From Spisula solida (taxonomy: Eukaryota; Mollusca; Bivalvia; Venerida; Mactridae), in assembly GCA_947247005.1 (NCBI GenBank), contig OX365959.1, positions 34,120,148-34,184,147 on the forward strand: DNA of 64,000 nt, in the 5' to 3' direction. Shown here one piece after another: positions 1 to 63,755 of the stretch. The stretch's first letter is position 1. Every line of letters begins with the position of its first letter. The translations under genes and the position numbers were made by a program. The notes under the pieces are model-generated. The model was not told the origin of the DNA. It was given only the letters and a program-made list of their open reading frames with translations, and did not search any database.

Positions 1-1483
1 ATAGAGGGGGCTGTTTATCACCCGTCTTCTCCTGCATTATAAATATTGACAGTCCTACAATAGTAATGGTTTTATCATGTCACTGTTCATATTTCAACTT
101 TTATGGTCACAAACACAGGATAGTCTAACATGAGTTAGATCTACATAAAGTTTATGTAAATGCAGTCTGTGCGTAGGTTTGTTGTGTCCTTACCACACCT
201 GAGTTAAAACGGATAAAACAAACAAGACTGGTCGGTCATGCTGTAGACTGGTGCACAACTTGTATAGATATTGGATTAATGGATTAAAATAGTTGTGAAG
301 ATAAATGAGCTAGTGATGAAAGTGTTAATATGTAAGTTTCTCTAGAGATCTAGACTAAAGATTAACAAAGACATTGTATGATAGGACAGTGATGAGATAA
401 TGATTGGACTCTGGCATGCTGGGATTATCTAGTTGTGGCTTCAGTTAATCCAGACCTTGACAATGTAATCCACTGCTACAACTATTGAATTGAATTGCTG
501 CAACAACAAAAGCTCTTTAGGGTTTAAAGAGCACAAAAAGGTGTGATAAATAATAATATTGATGACAAAATGCTACAACAACAACTAAAGCTCTTTAGTG
601 TTTGAAGAGCAGAGAAAAAAGGTGTGATAAATACTAGCATTGATGAGAAATGAAGTCATACATGAGACTCTACAAGCTATTGTAACAACTAGTGAAGACA
701 ATATGTCTCCATACCTCAAACTGATGAAATTGTTGTAAAAATATTACACAATTTGACAAAACACTTTAAAGCCAAGGATAATTTTAACAATAAATTGTTC
801 GAACTTTCAACATTGAACAGGGCCAATACGACTGTTAGCGATTAGTTCAATAAAGAAGAAAAACATATTGAACTGGAAAGATCTTAAGATAAACATTTTC
901 AAATACTGCACTGTAGCTGGAAGACAGCCCACTATTTTACACTGTTCTTTACATATTGGACTAAGGACTATTTTACTACATGAATTATAAAACTATGCTG
1001 TGTTTAAATAGGGAGTTAAATTTTAATACATTCAATACAAAGAAGGTTATCTTAATATTGTACTTTTCAAGAGTGGTTTGACTGATTATTTTGAAACTAG
1101 TTGGACTACGGGACAGATTCTAGTTTTGGTTTCAGACGGAATATTTTGAGAGATACGTAATGGAAATACTGCTGGATTCCCAAGTTTGAGTACATGTCAG
1201 CTGTCGTTCTCTTGTGGCGTCATCTAGCTTGTGATCAGTGGTTTGTTGTGCGTTGATCGCATTGGAAGTTTCATAAAATTTGTAATAAAATATTCAGTGT
1301 TAAATAATTCATTCAATTGATAATTGAACATACGTATTGTGGATTAAATATTGCCTTGAAAACTGTCAAGGCTGCATGTTATTTAAAATACTTGATTGGA
1401 TTTTAATGGATTGACATACTTGTATGAAAGTTGGTATGTTTTGAAGCGAAGATCACTTTCCGGTACTCCGGATATCAGTTATC
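1..1483 (+). other. 5' flank or 5' UTR region of RalGPS
   Basis: No coding exon was recognised. An in-frame TGA at 1442 lies upstream of the ATG at 1484, so that reading frame opens just before exon 1. A slightly more GC-rich stretch at about 1170-1270 could be untranslated exon, but no TATA box or initiator could be assigned. A diverged two-copy repeat lies at about 497-652 (AAAGCTCTTTAG and GGTGTGATAAAT shared). Confidence 0.4.
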
Positions 1484-51527
<50,044 letters not shown>

Positions 51528-51590
51528 TGATAACTGTAACTTTTGTCTTCTCAAAGCTGTGATAGTTATATATACATGCCTTCCAAAAAC

Positions 51591-51850
51591 CTGATTGGAT
51601 ACTGAAAGTCATGTGATGCATCACTCCTCATCTGATTGGATACTGAAAGTCATGTGATGCATCGCTCCTCACCTGATTGGATACTGAAAGTCATGTGATG
51701 TATCACTCCTCATCTGATTGGATACTGAAAGTCATGTGATGCATCACTCCTCATCTGATTGGATACTGAAGGTCATGTGATGCATCACTTCTCCTCTGAT
51801 TGGATACTAAAAGTCAGGTGACGCATCGCTTCTCTTTTGATTGGATACAA
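51591..51850 (+). repeat. 41 bp minisatellite in the 3' UTR, ~6 copies
   Basis: Unit CTGATTGGATACTGAAAGTC plus ATGTGATGCATCACTCCTCAT. Starts at 51591, 51632, 51673, 51714, 51755 and 51796. It lies 64 bp after the stop, so it is probably transcribed into the mature mRNA. Confidence 0.93.
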
Positions 51851-52782
51851 GCGGGAAATATGACCTATTTGTGCCAAATTGGATCAGACACTGGTCATGT
51901 GATATTATATGATCTTATGCTTGTCTTTCTTCAAGTTGATTGGCCAGTAATGGAATGAACTGATCAGTATTCTTATAAGGTCATGTGACTTTAATCTCTT
52001 GATCTGATTGGCTCATGAAACTTTTCTTGAGATTTGATTGGCTGATGCGACATTGAGATTTTGCTTGTTCAGATTTCGCTTGAAATGCTCAATTTTTCAC
52101 AATATATTCCAAGGAATGTGGATGAAGGAGTCTGGAGACTTAAGATGGAATTGTTATAACGTATCTTAGAGTTCCTGTATGGCCTAATATCACCAGAAGT
52201 CTGGAAAAGAAACGCAGAAGTTGTGATTGATATGAAAATATCATTGGCCTGTTTTATAGACCCATGTCAAAGTCAAGGTGCAATTATTTTTTCGTGTTCA
52301 GCATTTGTTTCTTGAAATGTTTTTATTTTTCTGACTATAGCCACAGACAGTGCTCTATGTGTGTACATGTATGCGTGTATGTTGACCGAGAGGTCTCTAT
52401 GTGTATCCCATCTCTTACTATCTGTGTCAACTCCAAGCCGTCTAGTGCAATAATACAAGTGAGGTATCGCTTGTGAATGTTCTTAGTTCTATTGAGGACC
52501 AAGTATGTTAACATACCCAAAATTGTTGGAAATATGGCAATGTTTGGGTTATGTTTGTTTTTATTTAACACTTAAGGGTTATGCTGTAAAATTTTCCTAT
52601 TTGCACCCTATATTCTTTTATATTAAGGTACAAGATGCAAGAAGCTTTATTTAATGTCAGTTTTCGTTAAGGCGCCCATTAAAATACTAAAAAAGCAACA
52701 AATAATTGAAGACAAAAATAGCAGAAAATCAGCAAAATAATAAAGTGTGCAATATATTGAGACTGTCATGCAAAGAAACTTC

Positions 52783-52788
52783 AATAAA
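52783..52788 (+). terminator. Candidate polyadenylation signal AATAAA
   Basis: Canonical hexamer 1.26 kb after the RalGPS stop, followed by a T-rich stretch. Alternative hexamers at about 53798 and 53876 mean usage cannot be settled from sequence. Confidence 0.45.
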
Positions 52789-52810
52789 GATTCAATGAGT
52801 TGCTTTATAT

Positions 52811-54387
52811 TTAATGTTTATAGTCTGCTATAGTTTAATTTACACTTTTAATGCTTTATTATTTGTTTTGTTGAAACTCTGTAACCTTACAAATCAGAAA
52901 CATGCGTTGTTGTATATTTTCTGGTACCAAAACATTAACCATGAATACTTACTGCATAGTGTCAAACATAATATAAACAATACGTAGAAATGATGGTTTA
53001 GCATGTTGTTTCAAGTATTTTTCTTGTATTTAATCATGCATGTACCAGTGTATATTGTACGGTTCTTCAAAGTATCTTGTCTATAAAATATGCATAATCT
53101 GATGGGTCAAAAGCTTTCTAAATTGTTTGAAATTCACCAAAAATGTGTAGAAATGCTGAACTATCTCCTCCAGTGTTGGCAAAATAGAATGAATGCAAGG
53201 CAGTGGATTAATTTCAAAGGTACATAAATCTGGCATTACAAGAGATTTCTTATGTCGCAAGGGAAGTAACTCTGGTTCATGACTTATACTATAAATTTGA
53301 GGGGTTTTTACTGAATTTTTAAACTTTCAAGAAAATTCTTTTTAAATAAATTATGCATATATACCTTGCGTTTGTAATGGCTTTAATTGTAGTTAAAGAA
53401 TCTGCATAATTCTAGACTACCAACCTGGAACAGAGTGGAATGAGGGTTCATTTAGTTCCATCTCATTTTGGTTTAAGAGTTTGTCCAATGTGCTATGAAG
53501 GATAGAATCATGACCTATGTACATATACTGGTAATGTATTTTGTATGCAAAGTTAGTACAGGGTATTATTTTGTATGGGGCAGATAAGTTTCTCCCCTTG
53601 TGTCGTATACTTGTAATCGTGCATGTCTCCATATATAACATACTATTATTTATAAAGGATCTTCCTTACTCTATGTGTATCGTCACTCGTCTGAATGAAA
53701 CTTTAAGTTAAATGCATTCCATATGTATGAATGTCTACTATGTGTTTTGAAAGACAAAAACAATGTTTGTGTACATATTTTCAGTTTGCATGCATTTAAT
53801 AAATAACAAAGGTTAATATCCTAATTGAGATACTGCTTTGTCGAATTTTCAGGCTCTCTGAATGTTTATTTTATAAATAAAGCCAGTCATATTTTTGCTT
53901 CATTTTTGTGAGATTCATAAATACATTATGAAATAATTTAGGTTAATTTACAATCTGGAACCAGTTCTATGGCAAAAATGGTGATATGGTGAGCTTTCTC
54001 CTGTTAGTCCTTTAATATAAGCTCTTTTATGTACGAGCTGTTATGTAAACTGGGCTGAATTTTAGTTTTATTTTATCAAGAAATTTGTTCAAGGTTTGTC
54101 TATACGTCTGTTAGTGATCTTTTTATTTTTCTTTCGTTCAATTTTGCATTGATAGATTCAAAGACTTTTAGACAACTGTTGGAACTTTATTCTTTATTTG
54201 TGTGCCAAAGTAGACGAATGTAGTTATTTGGTTGGTCTTACAAAAACATCCAATTATTTTCGTATACTGATGGACCAGCAATTTAATTCTCTACACATAC
54301 TTAAAAAATACTGCTCATATTTCACCAGATTTTCTATATTTTTGGACCAAATATATTGAGGAAAAAATATTTCCTGATTTGGTTACT
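52811..54387 (+). other. 3' flank or long 3' UTR
   Basis: AT-rich; further AATAAA signals at about 53798 and 53876. No gene recognised. Confidence 0.5.
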
Positions 54388-54763
54388 ATGTGTGTAAGGA
54401 TGTATAGCCTATATACATGATGTGTGTAAGGATGTATAGCCTATATACATGATGTGTGTAAGGATGTATAGCCTATATACATGATGTGTGTAAGGATGTA
54501 TAGCCTATATACATGATGTGTGTAAGGATGTATAGCCTATATACATGATGTGTGTAAGGATGTATAGCCTATATACATGATGTGTGTAAGGATATATAGC
54601 CTATATACATGATGTGTGTAAGGATGTATAGCCTATATACATGATGTGTGTAAGGATGTATAGCCTATATACATGATTCAACTCATTGTAGCCTACCAGA
54701 CATTGGTGTAAGGATGTATAGCCTATATACATGATTCAACTCATTTTAGCCTACCAGACATTG
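54388..54763 (+). repeat. 32 bp minisatellite, ~9 copies, then a 59 bp unit twice
   Basis: Unit GTGTGTAAGGATGTATAGCC plus TATATACATGAT. The last two units gain TCAACTCATT and CTACCAGACATTGG, making a longer repeat. Confidence 0.95.
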
Positions 54764-55187
54764 GTTGCATATAATTTAGGACATATTTCATAGCATACCC
54801 TTCATAGACTATGACTATATGTACTCAGATTGGCATGCCATAAATGTTTGATTTTTTCATACAATTTTTTTTTATATTTTCATTGTAATTGGTGTATTTT
54901 GAGAGAAATGCTATGTTTAAGGTTGCATCTCGGTGGATAAGTCCACTGTCATTGTAATGGTCACAGTGTCATCATGAAAACTAAAGTTTCAAAGCATGTT
55001 CCAACTCTGTATTCTTCAACATAGAGCTTTACTAATCTCTTTAACTTATGTTTGAACATGATTGTTTAGATTCATAATAGATCTTTTTTAAAATTAATGA
55101 TTCTCTTGGAATTCAATTAAATGCAATTTAAGATGTTAGAACTAATAATAAGCCATCAGAGGAAAGAAATATTTATAGTCTGTCAGT

Positions 55188-55573
55188 CTGCCCACCAAAA
55201 ATAAGATAAGTATACATAATGCAAACATTAACTTGATTTATTTATTCATTACCTGCTCATCAGTTACTTACAATTATACTAGTTCATGAAACTACAGTTT
55301 CTTAATTAAAAAAAGAGATAGAAGTTGAAATGAAGATGTTTTGAATAAAAGAAAACATGCAGAATTTTTCCATCTTTTTATGACAAATTTACCGTTCAAT
55401 TTATATTTTGCTCCTATGGTACCAATCAATGTATGGTATTTACAATTAATGAACAAACATATTCCTTGTCTTCAAAAATATTGTTGCTTCACTGTTCCGC
55501 AAATATTGTTATTGCGGATGATTAAATTACTAAATGAGGAACTAATCTCTGTATACTTATTTTTGGTGGGCAG
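55188..55573. mobile_element. MITE with CTGCCCACCAAAAATAAG ends
   Basis: Left CTGCCCACCAAAAATAAGAT, right GTATACTTATTTTTGGTGGG plus CAG. Inverted ends of about 23 bp including GTATAC. 386 bp, no coding content. Confidence 0.8.
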
Positions 55574-56235
55574 TGTATGTAAAGTCATAGTAGAAGCTGT
55601 TATTGTGGGAAATACTCATCGTAAAGTTTGTACTGGGTGTAGTTATATTGGTTACTTCACAATAAAATACAAAAAAATGTGTTAACAAATAAAATGAATA
55701 TGAAATTTACCAAAAAAAGTGTCTTGTAAATTAAGCAATGTCATACTTGGGGGCAAGTAGATTGTGCTAGCCTCCATGTGTGTTTATTTATTTTGTTTAT
55801 AAATATGAAATACATGTACATGAATTTGTCAAAGTAAAGTCACATGAATTGTATAAATTGTTGCAGATTTCAATACCTATGTTGTTACTTAAGTAATACA
55901 GAAAAAAGGAAATTTGGTCAATGTTGCTTGATGTTCTATAGTATTAGTGTAAACAAATATTTAAAAAATTGTGGCACCATTTGTTGCCTGTTTTAACATT
56001 TTTGTTTGACCATTAAAAAAATAAATCTATTTAGTTTGTATGCACTACCAAATAATTATAGCTTTTAATATAATTACTAGACGTCAATAAGTAAGTTTGG
56101 TACTGGCCCTTTTGCCATCCTTATACCAGTAAACATCAGTGCAACATTCTGTGTTACCGGTAATAGACAGTAAGTCGGGACAGGTATCATAATATATGTA
56201 CATTGAAAGATGAAATTATTACTAAGACCATTATA
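55574..56235 (+). other. Intergenic sequence
   Basis: Nothing recognised. Confidence 0.5.
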
Positions 56236-56239
56236 AACA

Positions 56240-56620
56240 TAACAGTACGGTAATGGAATAGACTTTTGTAACATACCACATCTTAATAACATTACGAAGT
56301 ACGGTAATGGAATAGACTTTTGTAACATACCACATCTTAATAACATTACGAAGTACGGTAATGGAATAGGCTTTTGTAACATACCACATCTTGATAACAT
56401 TACGAAGTACGGTAATGGAATAGACTTTTGTAACATACCACATCTTGATAACATTACGAAGTACGGTAATGGAATAGACTTTTGTAACATACCACATCTT
56501 AATAACATTACGAAGTACGGTAATGGAATAGACTTTTGTAACATACCACATCTTGATAACATTACGAAGAACGGTTATGGAATAGACTTTTGTAACATAC
56601 CACATCTTTATAACATTACG
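56240..56620 (+). repeat. 54 bp minisatellite, 7 copies
   Basis: Unit TAACATTACGAAGTACGGTA plus ATGGAATAGACTTTTGTAAC and ATACCACATCTTAA. The 54 bp period (18 codons) gives spurious open minus-strand frames with an 18-residue repeat. Confidence 0.95.
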
Positions 56621-57607
56621 ATTGTATAGCATTTACCAAGCATAATAGATTGTGTATTTATGGTGTTCCTCTGTGTTAAACATTAATGTTGAATGTTTGA
56701 AAACATGAACACACAATGAGTGTACACAGCTGTTCCTTTAGATAAAGGGAAACAGAGACATGGAATAAAGAAAGAAATTAACAATGTATGTGTTGCTTTA
56801 TTCTATTATACCCCCAGGTACGAACTACATCCATATTAATTAAATTGGTCCTTGTGGAAGGGTATGTTAGTACTGGTTAGTATACAGTCGCAGGATGTAA
56901 CTGACGAATTGTTGAGTAACAGCATTAAACCCCAATAAACAAACAATCTGTTGACAAAATTTGTCTGTGCTATTTCTCTATAACCGTAGGTCGGATTTCA
57001 AAGAAACTTACTTAACATGACTTTGAAAGCAGTGCCAATGATACAAGCACAGTCATCGCCACAGTTGGAGTGTTGTACATTTTGCTGTCCTGTCTGCAAA
57101 CATTGCCAAACCAACATGTAACGTTAAGTAGCCAGGCAAGATACACCAACTTTGCTGCTTAATGGTTCACTTAGTAGTTTAATGCCACGGTATCCAAGGG
57201 CTGATACACATTGAATTACGTTGGTTGCTTAAATCAGGTGACTGTTCATTATGAAAGACAGGTTGTTGTTAAATGCCTGTTAACAGGATGGATTGTATGT
57301 AATAATGAAAATGTAACTCTGATTAAGTGTAGATGTGTAGTAATTAAATCATGATGGCATAGCATGGGCGATTAAATAAATGCATTCGAACAAGTGACCA
57401 TGTATTGTAGATAAAACACAGGTAAATAATAATTATTTTGATTCTAACACGGTCAATATTCCGCATTTGACAAACACATCAAGACATACATGTAGCAATC
57501 GCTGCACCATTTTCTTCCATGAAACGCTATTAAGCTATGTTGTAGCTGTGTTTTAAGGGTAATTCATGCAAAGCTTGGTTTCCTGCTTCATGTGTATATA
57601 GGTGAAA
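56621..57607 (+). other. Intergenic sequence with a retroelement tail
   Basis: About 56875-56945 resembles a mollusc retroelement 3' end (CGAATTGTTGAGTAACAGCA then TTAAACCCCAATAAACAAAC). Nothing else recognised. Confidence 0.4.
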
Positions 57608-57612
57608 GTGCT

Positions 57613-59268
57613 GATTGTGTTAGAATATGTTGTATAGAGAAGTCAACAATTCACTACTGATTGTGTAAGAATGTGTTGTATAGAGAAGTCAACAATTCAC
57701 TACTGATTGTGTTAGAATGTGTTGTATAGAGAAGTCAACAATTCACTGTTGATTGTGTTAGAATGTGTTGTATAGAGAAGTCAACAATTCACTACTGATT
57801 GTGTTAGAATGTGTTGTATAGAGAAGTCAACAATTCACTGTTGATTGTGTTAGAATGTGTTGTATAGAGAAGTCAACAATTCACTACTGATTGTGTTAGA
57901 ATGTGTTGTATAGAGAAGTCAACAATTCACTACTGATTGTGTTAGAATGTGTTGTATAGAGAAGTCAACAATTCACTACTGATTGTGTTAGAATGTGTTG
58001 TATAGAGAAGTCAACAATTCACTTCTGATTGTGTTAGAATGTGTTGTATAGAGAAGTCAACAATTCACTACTGATTGTGTTAGAATGTGTTGTATAGAGA
58101 AGTCAACAATTCACTACTGATTGTGTTAGAATGTGTTGTATAGAGAAGTCAACAATTCACTGTTGATTGTGTTAGAATGTGTTGTATAGAGAAGTCAACA
58201 ATTCACTGTTGATTGTGTTAGAATGTGTTGTATAGAGAAGTCAACAATTCACTACTGATTGTGTTAGAATGTGTTGTATAGAGAAGTCAACAATTCACTG
58301 TTGATTGTGTTAGAATGTGTTGTATAGAGAAGTCAACAATTCACTACTGATTGTGTTAGAATGTGTTGTATAGAGAAGTCAACAATTCACTACTGATTGT
58401 GTTAGAATGTATTGTATAGAGAAGTCAACAATTCACTACTGATTGTGTTAGAATGTGTTGTATAGAGAAGTCAACAATTCACTGTTGATTGTGTTAGAAT
58501 GTGTTGTATAGAGAAGTCAACAATTCACTACTGATTGTGTTAGAATGTGTTGTATAGAGAAGTCAACAATTCACTACTGATTGTGTTAGAATGTGTTGTA
58601 TAGAGAAGTCAACAATTCACTACTGATTGTGTTAGAATGTGTTGTATAGAGAAGTCAACAATTCACTACTGATTGTGTTAGAATGTGTTGTATAGAGAAG
58701 TCAACAATTCACTACTGATTGTGTTAGAATGTGTTGTATAGAGAAGTCAACAATTCACTACTGATTGTGTTAGAATGTGTTGTATAGAGAAGTCAACAAT
58801 TCACTTCTGATTGTGTTAGAATGTGTTGTATAGAGAAGTCAACAATTCACTACTGATTGTGTTAGAATGTGTTGTATAGAGAAGTCAACAATTCACTACT
58901 GATTGTGTTAGAATGTGTTGTATAGAGAAGTCAACAATTCACTACTGATTGTGTTAGAATGTGTTGTATAGAGAAGTCAACAATTCACTACTGATTGTGT
59001 TAGAATGTGTTGTATAGAGAAGTCAACAATTCACTACTGATTGTGTTAGAATGTGTTGTATAGAGAAGTCAACAATTCACTACTGATTGTGTTAGAATGT
59101 GTTGTATAGAGAAGTCAACAATTCACTACTGATTGTGTTAGAATGTATTGTATAGAGAAGTCAACAATTCACTACTGATTGTATTAGAATGTGTTGTATA
59201 GAGAAGTCAACAATTCACTACTGATTGTGTTAGAATGTGTTGTATAGAGAAGTTTAAAACTCACTGCT
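57613..59268 (+). repeat. 46 bp satellite-like array, 36 units, perfect register
   Basis: Unit GATTGTGTTAGAATGTGTTG plus TATAGAGAAGTCAACAATTC and ACTACT. GATTGTGT starts run from 57613 to 59223, exactly 35 x 46 bp, so there is no net indel. Variation is almost confined to CTACT/CTGTT/CTTCT at the unit end and single substitutions. Confidence 0.97.
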
Positions 59269-62229
59269 ACTGTTTTATCAAAGAAAATCTCAAACTTACG
59301 TTCAGATTTAAATTCTTTACAATTCGTAAACAATTACAAATAAATAATAAAATTATAGTTAATGGTTGTTCAATATTAATTCAGTAAACAAACTCTTACA
59401 AACTTATGAGTAGATTTTAAAGAATAATTAAGAACTTTAATTTGAATGTAAATTTAAGATTGTCGAAACAACGCTTTCCTAAAATGGTACTCTGCAGAAC
59501 TGCCAATTACCACAACCTGCCCAGCTAGCCCAGTTCAAGAGAAGTTTGAAATGACCAATGTCGATACAATAAGTTTCAACTGGTCATAAAGTCCATGAGT
59601 TGTCTAAATGTCGAGACCAATACACACAGAAGATGCTCGGCCAAAGAATTTCTGAGTTATTTAATCGGAAACCATATAATCTACTGACAGACCAACAGAC
59701 CTACTGGCATAAGCGAAAGAATATGCAAATGTCAGGGGTGATAATATTCCAGATACATTAATACATGTATCCAAAATACCAGATATATCCTGTAAGAGTT
59801 ACGGTTGGAAGGATTTCCTTCAATACGAACTAAGTTAATTATGGAAACAATGTAGCTGAAGCCTCTTGTTTGACAAAAATGATAAGCTGCATAAGATTTT
59901 CGTTTTTTTTTAATTTGGCTGTCAACACCAGTGATTAATGTACACCCTCTTCTTCGGAAAGGGTGGGGGCTCGTAGTCAAATTGAAAAGATGTAGGAAAA
60001 CATAAAAGCAATATCTTGTATATATGTTTATGTCATGTTTAATTCAGACTAGCACTCATTATATGTATGATAACAAATAATTGGTCAGGTAAACACAGGT
60101 AAACATTCTACTGGTAACAAACATTACAGAATGACATCATTCATATATACATTCTGTGTACTGGTGCTATACACCAGCCACATTAAAGAAATTACGTCAT
60201 GACGTCATTGAGATGCATCATAACGTTATAACAAATTATGCATTCATGCTATCAAAACTACAAAATCATGTAAAGCAATTTTAGTGTTACATCTCATGAA
60301 GTAGACCTTATTAGGTCGAAATATTGAGGAACAGAGTGATTTATCAACATACACTCCTGTACTGTTAATGATGCCCCAACCATGTGACCATTACTGACGT
60401 GATGACTCAAAATCAGGAATGAAACAAATGAAGTTAATATTTGTGTCTTTGTTTTGTGACTGAGCGACCACGTTCAAACTGTTACAGTTAGTTAGTTATC
60501 TACCCTTACTACTCTCGAAAACTACATTGGTCCTATCATGTGGATTACTCTTGCTTTTATCCCTGATTTATTTGTTGTGCATGGTAGTAATTAGGCTGAA
60601 ATATTTGTAACATTAATTATCAGATTAAATAATAAGTTTGGCTACATGTTGTTTACACACGATGGTATAAAAATTTTGACATACTAGGTAATACAGAAAT
60701 TTCGTATCTAAAAACAGGGATATTTCTGTGAGAAACAAGGATAAAGTCTGAGGATCTCAACTAGTTAGGACCAATGTGCTGCCCCGAGCTTTATCTTACA
60801 AGGGAGATAATGTATATGCCACTAATGTCTCTCATTACATAGTAAGAATACCAACCCTATATACAGTAAACAAATGATGTAAACAAATTGCAATTTTAAT
60901 TCAAGAATGCCATGAAATTCATGCTAGTGCAAATCTATAGCAACACATATTTCCATAGACTTAAATGTTAATATTATAGCGCACAGACAATCCAAAGCCA
61001 CACAGAAACGGCGACCCATGCTGGAGTCAGACGTAGAACAAACCATCTATATCACCAATAATGGATATTACAAGCAAACCTATATACTCACCGCGCAATA
61101 AATGACACACTTGGACGTTGAATTGGGTGCATTATTAACCATAAAGGGAGGTAATTATCAATGATACCTACACTGTTATACAATAACAATATTCCTATTG
61201 GTAATGGTAAACATTCGAAATCACTGACATGCAAACCTAACAATACCCACAAACACAGTGTACAAACTTAATTGCAAATAAATTGGTTTCAAAGTTGACA
61301 AAAGAATATTAGTGTTTTTTATACGGACACAATGTCTTGTAACTTTTGGTAGTCACGTACATATGGCAACGTATATGAACACAAAACAACAATACAGGTT
61401 TAGTACTCATACAACTAGACATGTTTCTAATCAATGTAAACAAACAAATAATACAAACAAATTAAACATACATATTTTAGAAAATATATATACAAATACA
61501 AGGGATGAATTAAATATATGCATTGTGTGGCAAGTGTGATTCTCAGATCCTGATATTTTAATGAATACTTACATTGAACATCAGAATCATCAAATTTAGT
61601 ACTTCAACTTCCAGCATGAGAATGGTTCATAGATCGTGTGAAAATAGTTTATTTCGTTAATTAAAGATGAGCGCAAAATGTTCTTTGCGGCCATTTTTCT
61701 TAAAGATCTGATAAAATGATAATAGTACATGCAAGTTAGACAAGGAAGGCAGTACTCAACTCAACCAGCTGAGCACAGAAAACATAAAAACACCTATAAG
61801 GCACAATGCCAACAGAACAAGTAAATGATCCGTCCAAGCTGTTGAAAAGCTGAATGAACTAGTTTCAGCAATCAAAAAGTTGAATGCCTAAGCTGAATGA
61901 CACAGTTCCTACAGTAAAATGGCTGAAATACCTAGTTTTAGCTATCAAAAGTCATAAAACCTGAGACCTGGAACTATATTTTCTGCACTCAAAGTTTAAT
62001 TTTAATATAAGGATATGAGATAATGTTATGATTTGAATGTTCAGTGTAAGTATCTATCACAATGCTCGCGCTAAAACTACCAGGTAGAATACCGTATTTA
62101 CAACTATAACTACCGGTATACAAATATTCATGTATTCATATTGTCTCATATAATATACAATTTATGCACTCTTGGGCTATTGAAAATGATGTTACTTCAC
62201 TGTCGTTTTCGTAGCAAGATTGTGTAGAT
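59269..62229 (+). other. Intergenic sequence, no gene recognised
   Basis: AT-rich on both strands; no convincing exon, conserved frame or repeat family. It could include the 3' UTR of a neighbouring gene, which I cannot show. Confidence 0.45.
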
Positions 62230-62360
62230 TTACAGGGTAGGGCTGCTAACCCTACGCCCAATCCTCCTCCTTTCTAATCCAGGCTTGGGACCTACCATGA
62301 CTGAGCCTCAAATCGCTGCAAACCGACCCAGATGGGATCGGTGCAGTTGCCTTAAGCACC
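62230..62360 (-). mobile_element. Possible LINE-derived fragment
   Basis: On the minus strand AGGAGGATTGGGCGTAGGGT, then TAGCAGCCCTACCCTGTA, resembles the region before the endonuclease of several invertebrate LINEs. Short and decayed; recognition by eye only. Confidence 0.3.
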
Positions 62361-62569
62361 AGGAGGATTGAGTGAATGAGTTACTCTCACAAAAACAACC
62401 TCCAAATATCAACTAAGGTGATAGGTGATAGCCTCATTTTGAGTTTGTCTTTATGTACATGTACAAGAATGAAGTGTAAATAAAACTAGAACTATCACTG
62501 GAGTGATGAATCATACCCACGCAGCACTGAATATTATTCAAAATTATAGTTACTTTAATCTTTTAAAAT

Positions 62570-63755
62570 CCAGTAAGAAACACGACATGCATAACTATAT
62601 AACCTTTGACCTCTAAGTGACCTTTGAGCTAGGGACCTAGGTCTTCTGCAAAAATAACTACAAAAAAAAAATCCAAAAAAATCAACTAAAAAAAAATTTG
62701 AACAAAAATTAAATAACTAACAATTAATGTGGTAAACATTTGTACTAAGTATCATAAATATCCATTAAGAAATGGCAAAGTTACAGAGTGGACACGAATC
62801 ACATGCCTATTTGGTAATATCCATTAAGAAATGGCAAAGTTACAGAGTGGACACGAATCACATGCCTATTTGTGCCTTTTAACCTTTGACCTCCAAATGT
62901 GACCTTGACCTTTGAGCTAGGGACCTGGGTCTTGGGCTTGACACATCTTCTTGATGTGGTGAACGTTTGTACCAAGTATTATAAATATCCAATAAGAAAT
63001 GACAAAGTTACAGAGCAGACACGATTTTGTGCCTTTTAACCTTTGACCTCCAAGTGTGACCTTGACCTATGAGCTAGGGACCTGGGTCTTGTGCATGACA
63101 CACCGTCTTGATGTGGTTAACATTTGTACCAAGTATTATAAATATCCAATAAGAAATGACAAAGTTACAGAGCGGACACGATTTTGTGCCTTTTAACCTT
63201 TGACCTCCAAGTGTGACCTTGACCTTTGAGCTAGGGACCTGGGTCTTGCGCATGACACACTGTCTTGATGTGGTTAACATTTGTACCAAGTAATATAAAT
63301 ATCCAATATGAAATGACATAGTTACAGAGCGGACACGATTCACATGCCTATTTGAGTCTTTTAATATTTGACCTCTAAGTATGACCTTGACCTTTGAGGT
63401 AGGGACCTGGGTCTTGCGCATGACACACCGTCTTACTGTGGTGAACATTTTTTCCGAACAATTTCAAAATCCAGTAAAAAACAACAAAGTTACAGAGCGG
63501 ACACAACTTGGATGCCTATATAACCTTTGACCTCTAAGTGTGACCTTGACCTTTGAGCTAGGGACCTGGGTCTTGCGCATGACACATCGTCTTGATCTGG
63601 TGACCATTTGTACCAAACGATTTAAAATCCAGCAAGAAACGATAAAGTTACAGAGCGGACACGATTTTGCTAACAGACCGACCGACCAACCGCCCGCCCG
63701 ACGGACACAGTGACTCCAGTATACCCCCTTCAAACTTTGTTTGCGGGGGTATAAA
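62570..63755 (-). mobile_element. TATACCCCC element with ~157-168 bp tandem core, minus orientation
   Basis: The head at 63721-63755 (minus strand) is a TATACCCCCGCAAACAAAG hairpin followed by a GTCGGGCGG/GTCGGTC tract. Core units contain GAGCTAGGGACC at about 62914, 63071, 63228, 63396 (changed to GAGGTAGGG) and 63555, plus TGACCTTGACCT repeats. A 59 bp sub-duplication lies at 62761-62878. The left boundary is uncertain. Spurious open frames on the minus strand follow the units. Confidence 0.8.

Larger units (their letters stand above)
51528..52810 (+). other. RalGPS 3' UTR (probable extent)
   Basis: Follows the stop codon with no further open frame. The first strong poly(A) signal is AATAAA at 52783-52788; others lie at about 53798 and 53876, so the end is uncertain. 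A 41 bp minisatellite occupies its first third. The extent is inferred. Confidence 0.55.

Noticed and set aside
55341..55685. 114-codon plus-strand frame
   Set aside because: It lies inside and across the end of a MITE, has AT-driven composition and no recognisable domain.
56077..56632. Minus-strand frames of 133-161 codons with an 18-residue repeat
   Set aside because: Period 54 bp minisatellite; no homology, signal or splice context.
57613..59268. CRISPR-like array
   Set aside because: Units are contiguous direct repeats with no unique spacers, in a eukaryotic context; it is a minisatellite. The same reasoning applies to the other arrays.
59269..62229. A second gene downstream of RalGPS
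   Set aside because: I searched both strands for exon-like blocks with splice sites and found none that could be supported.
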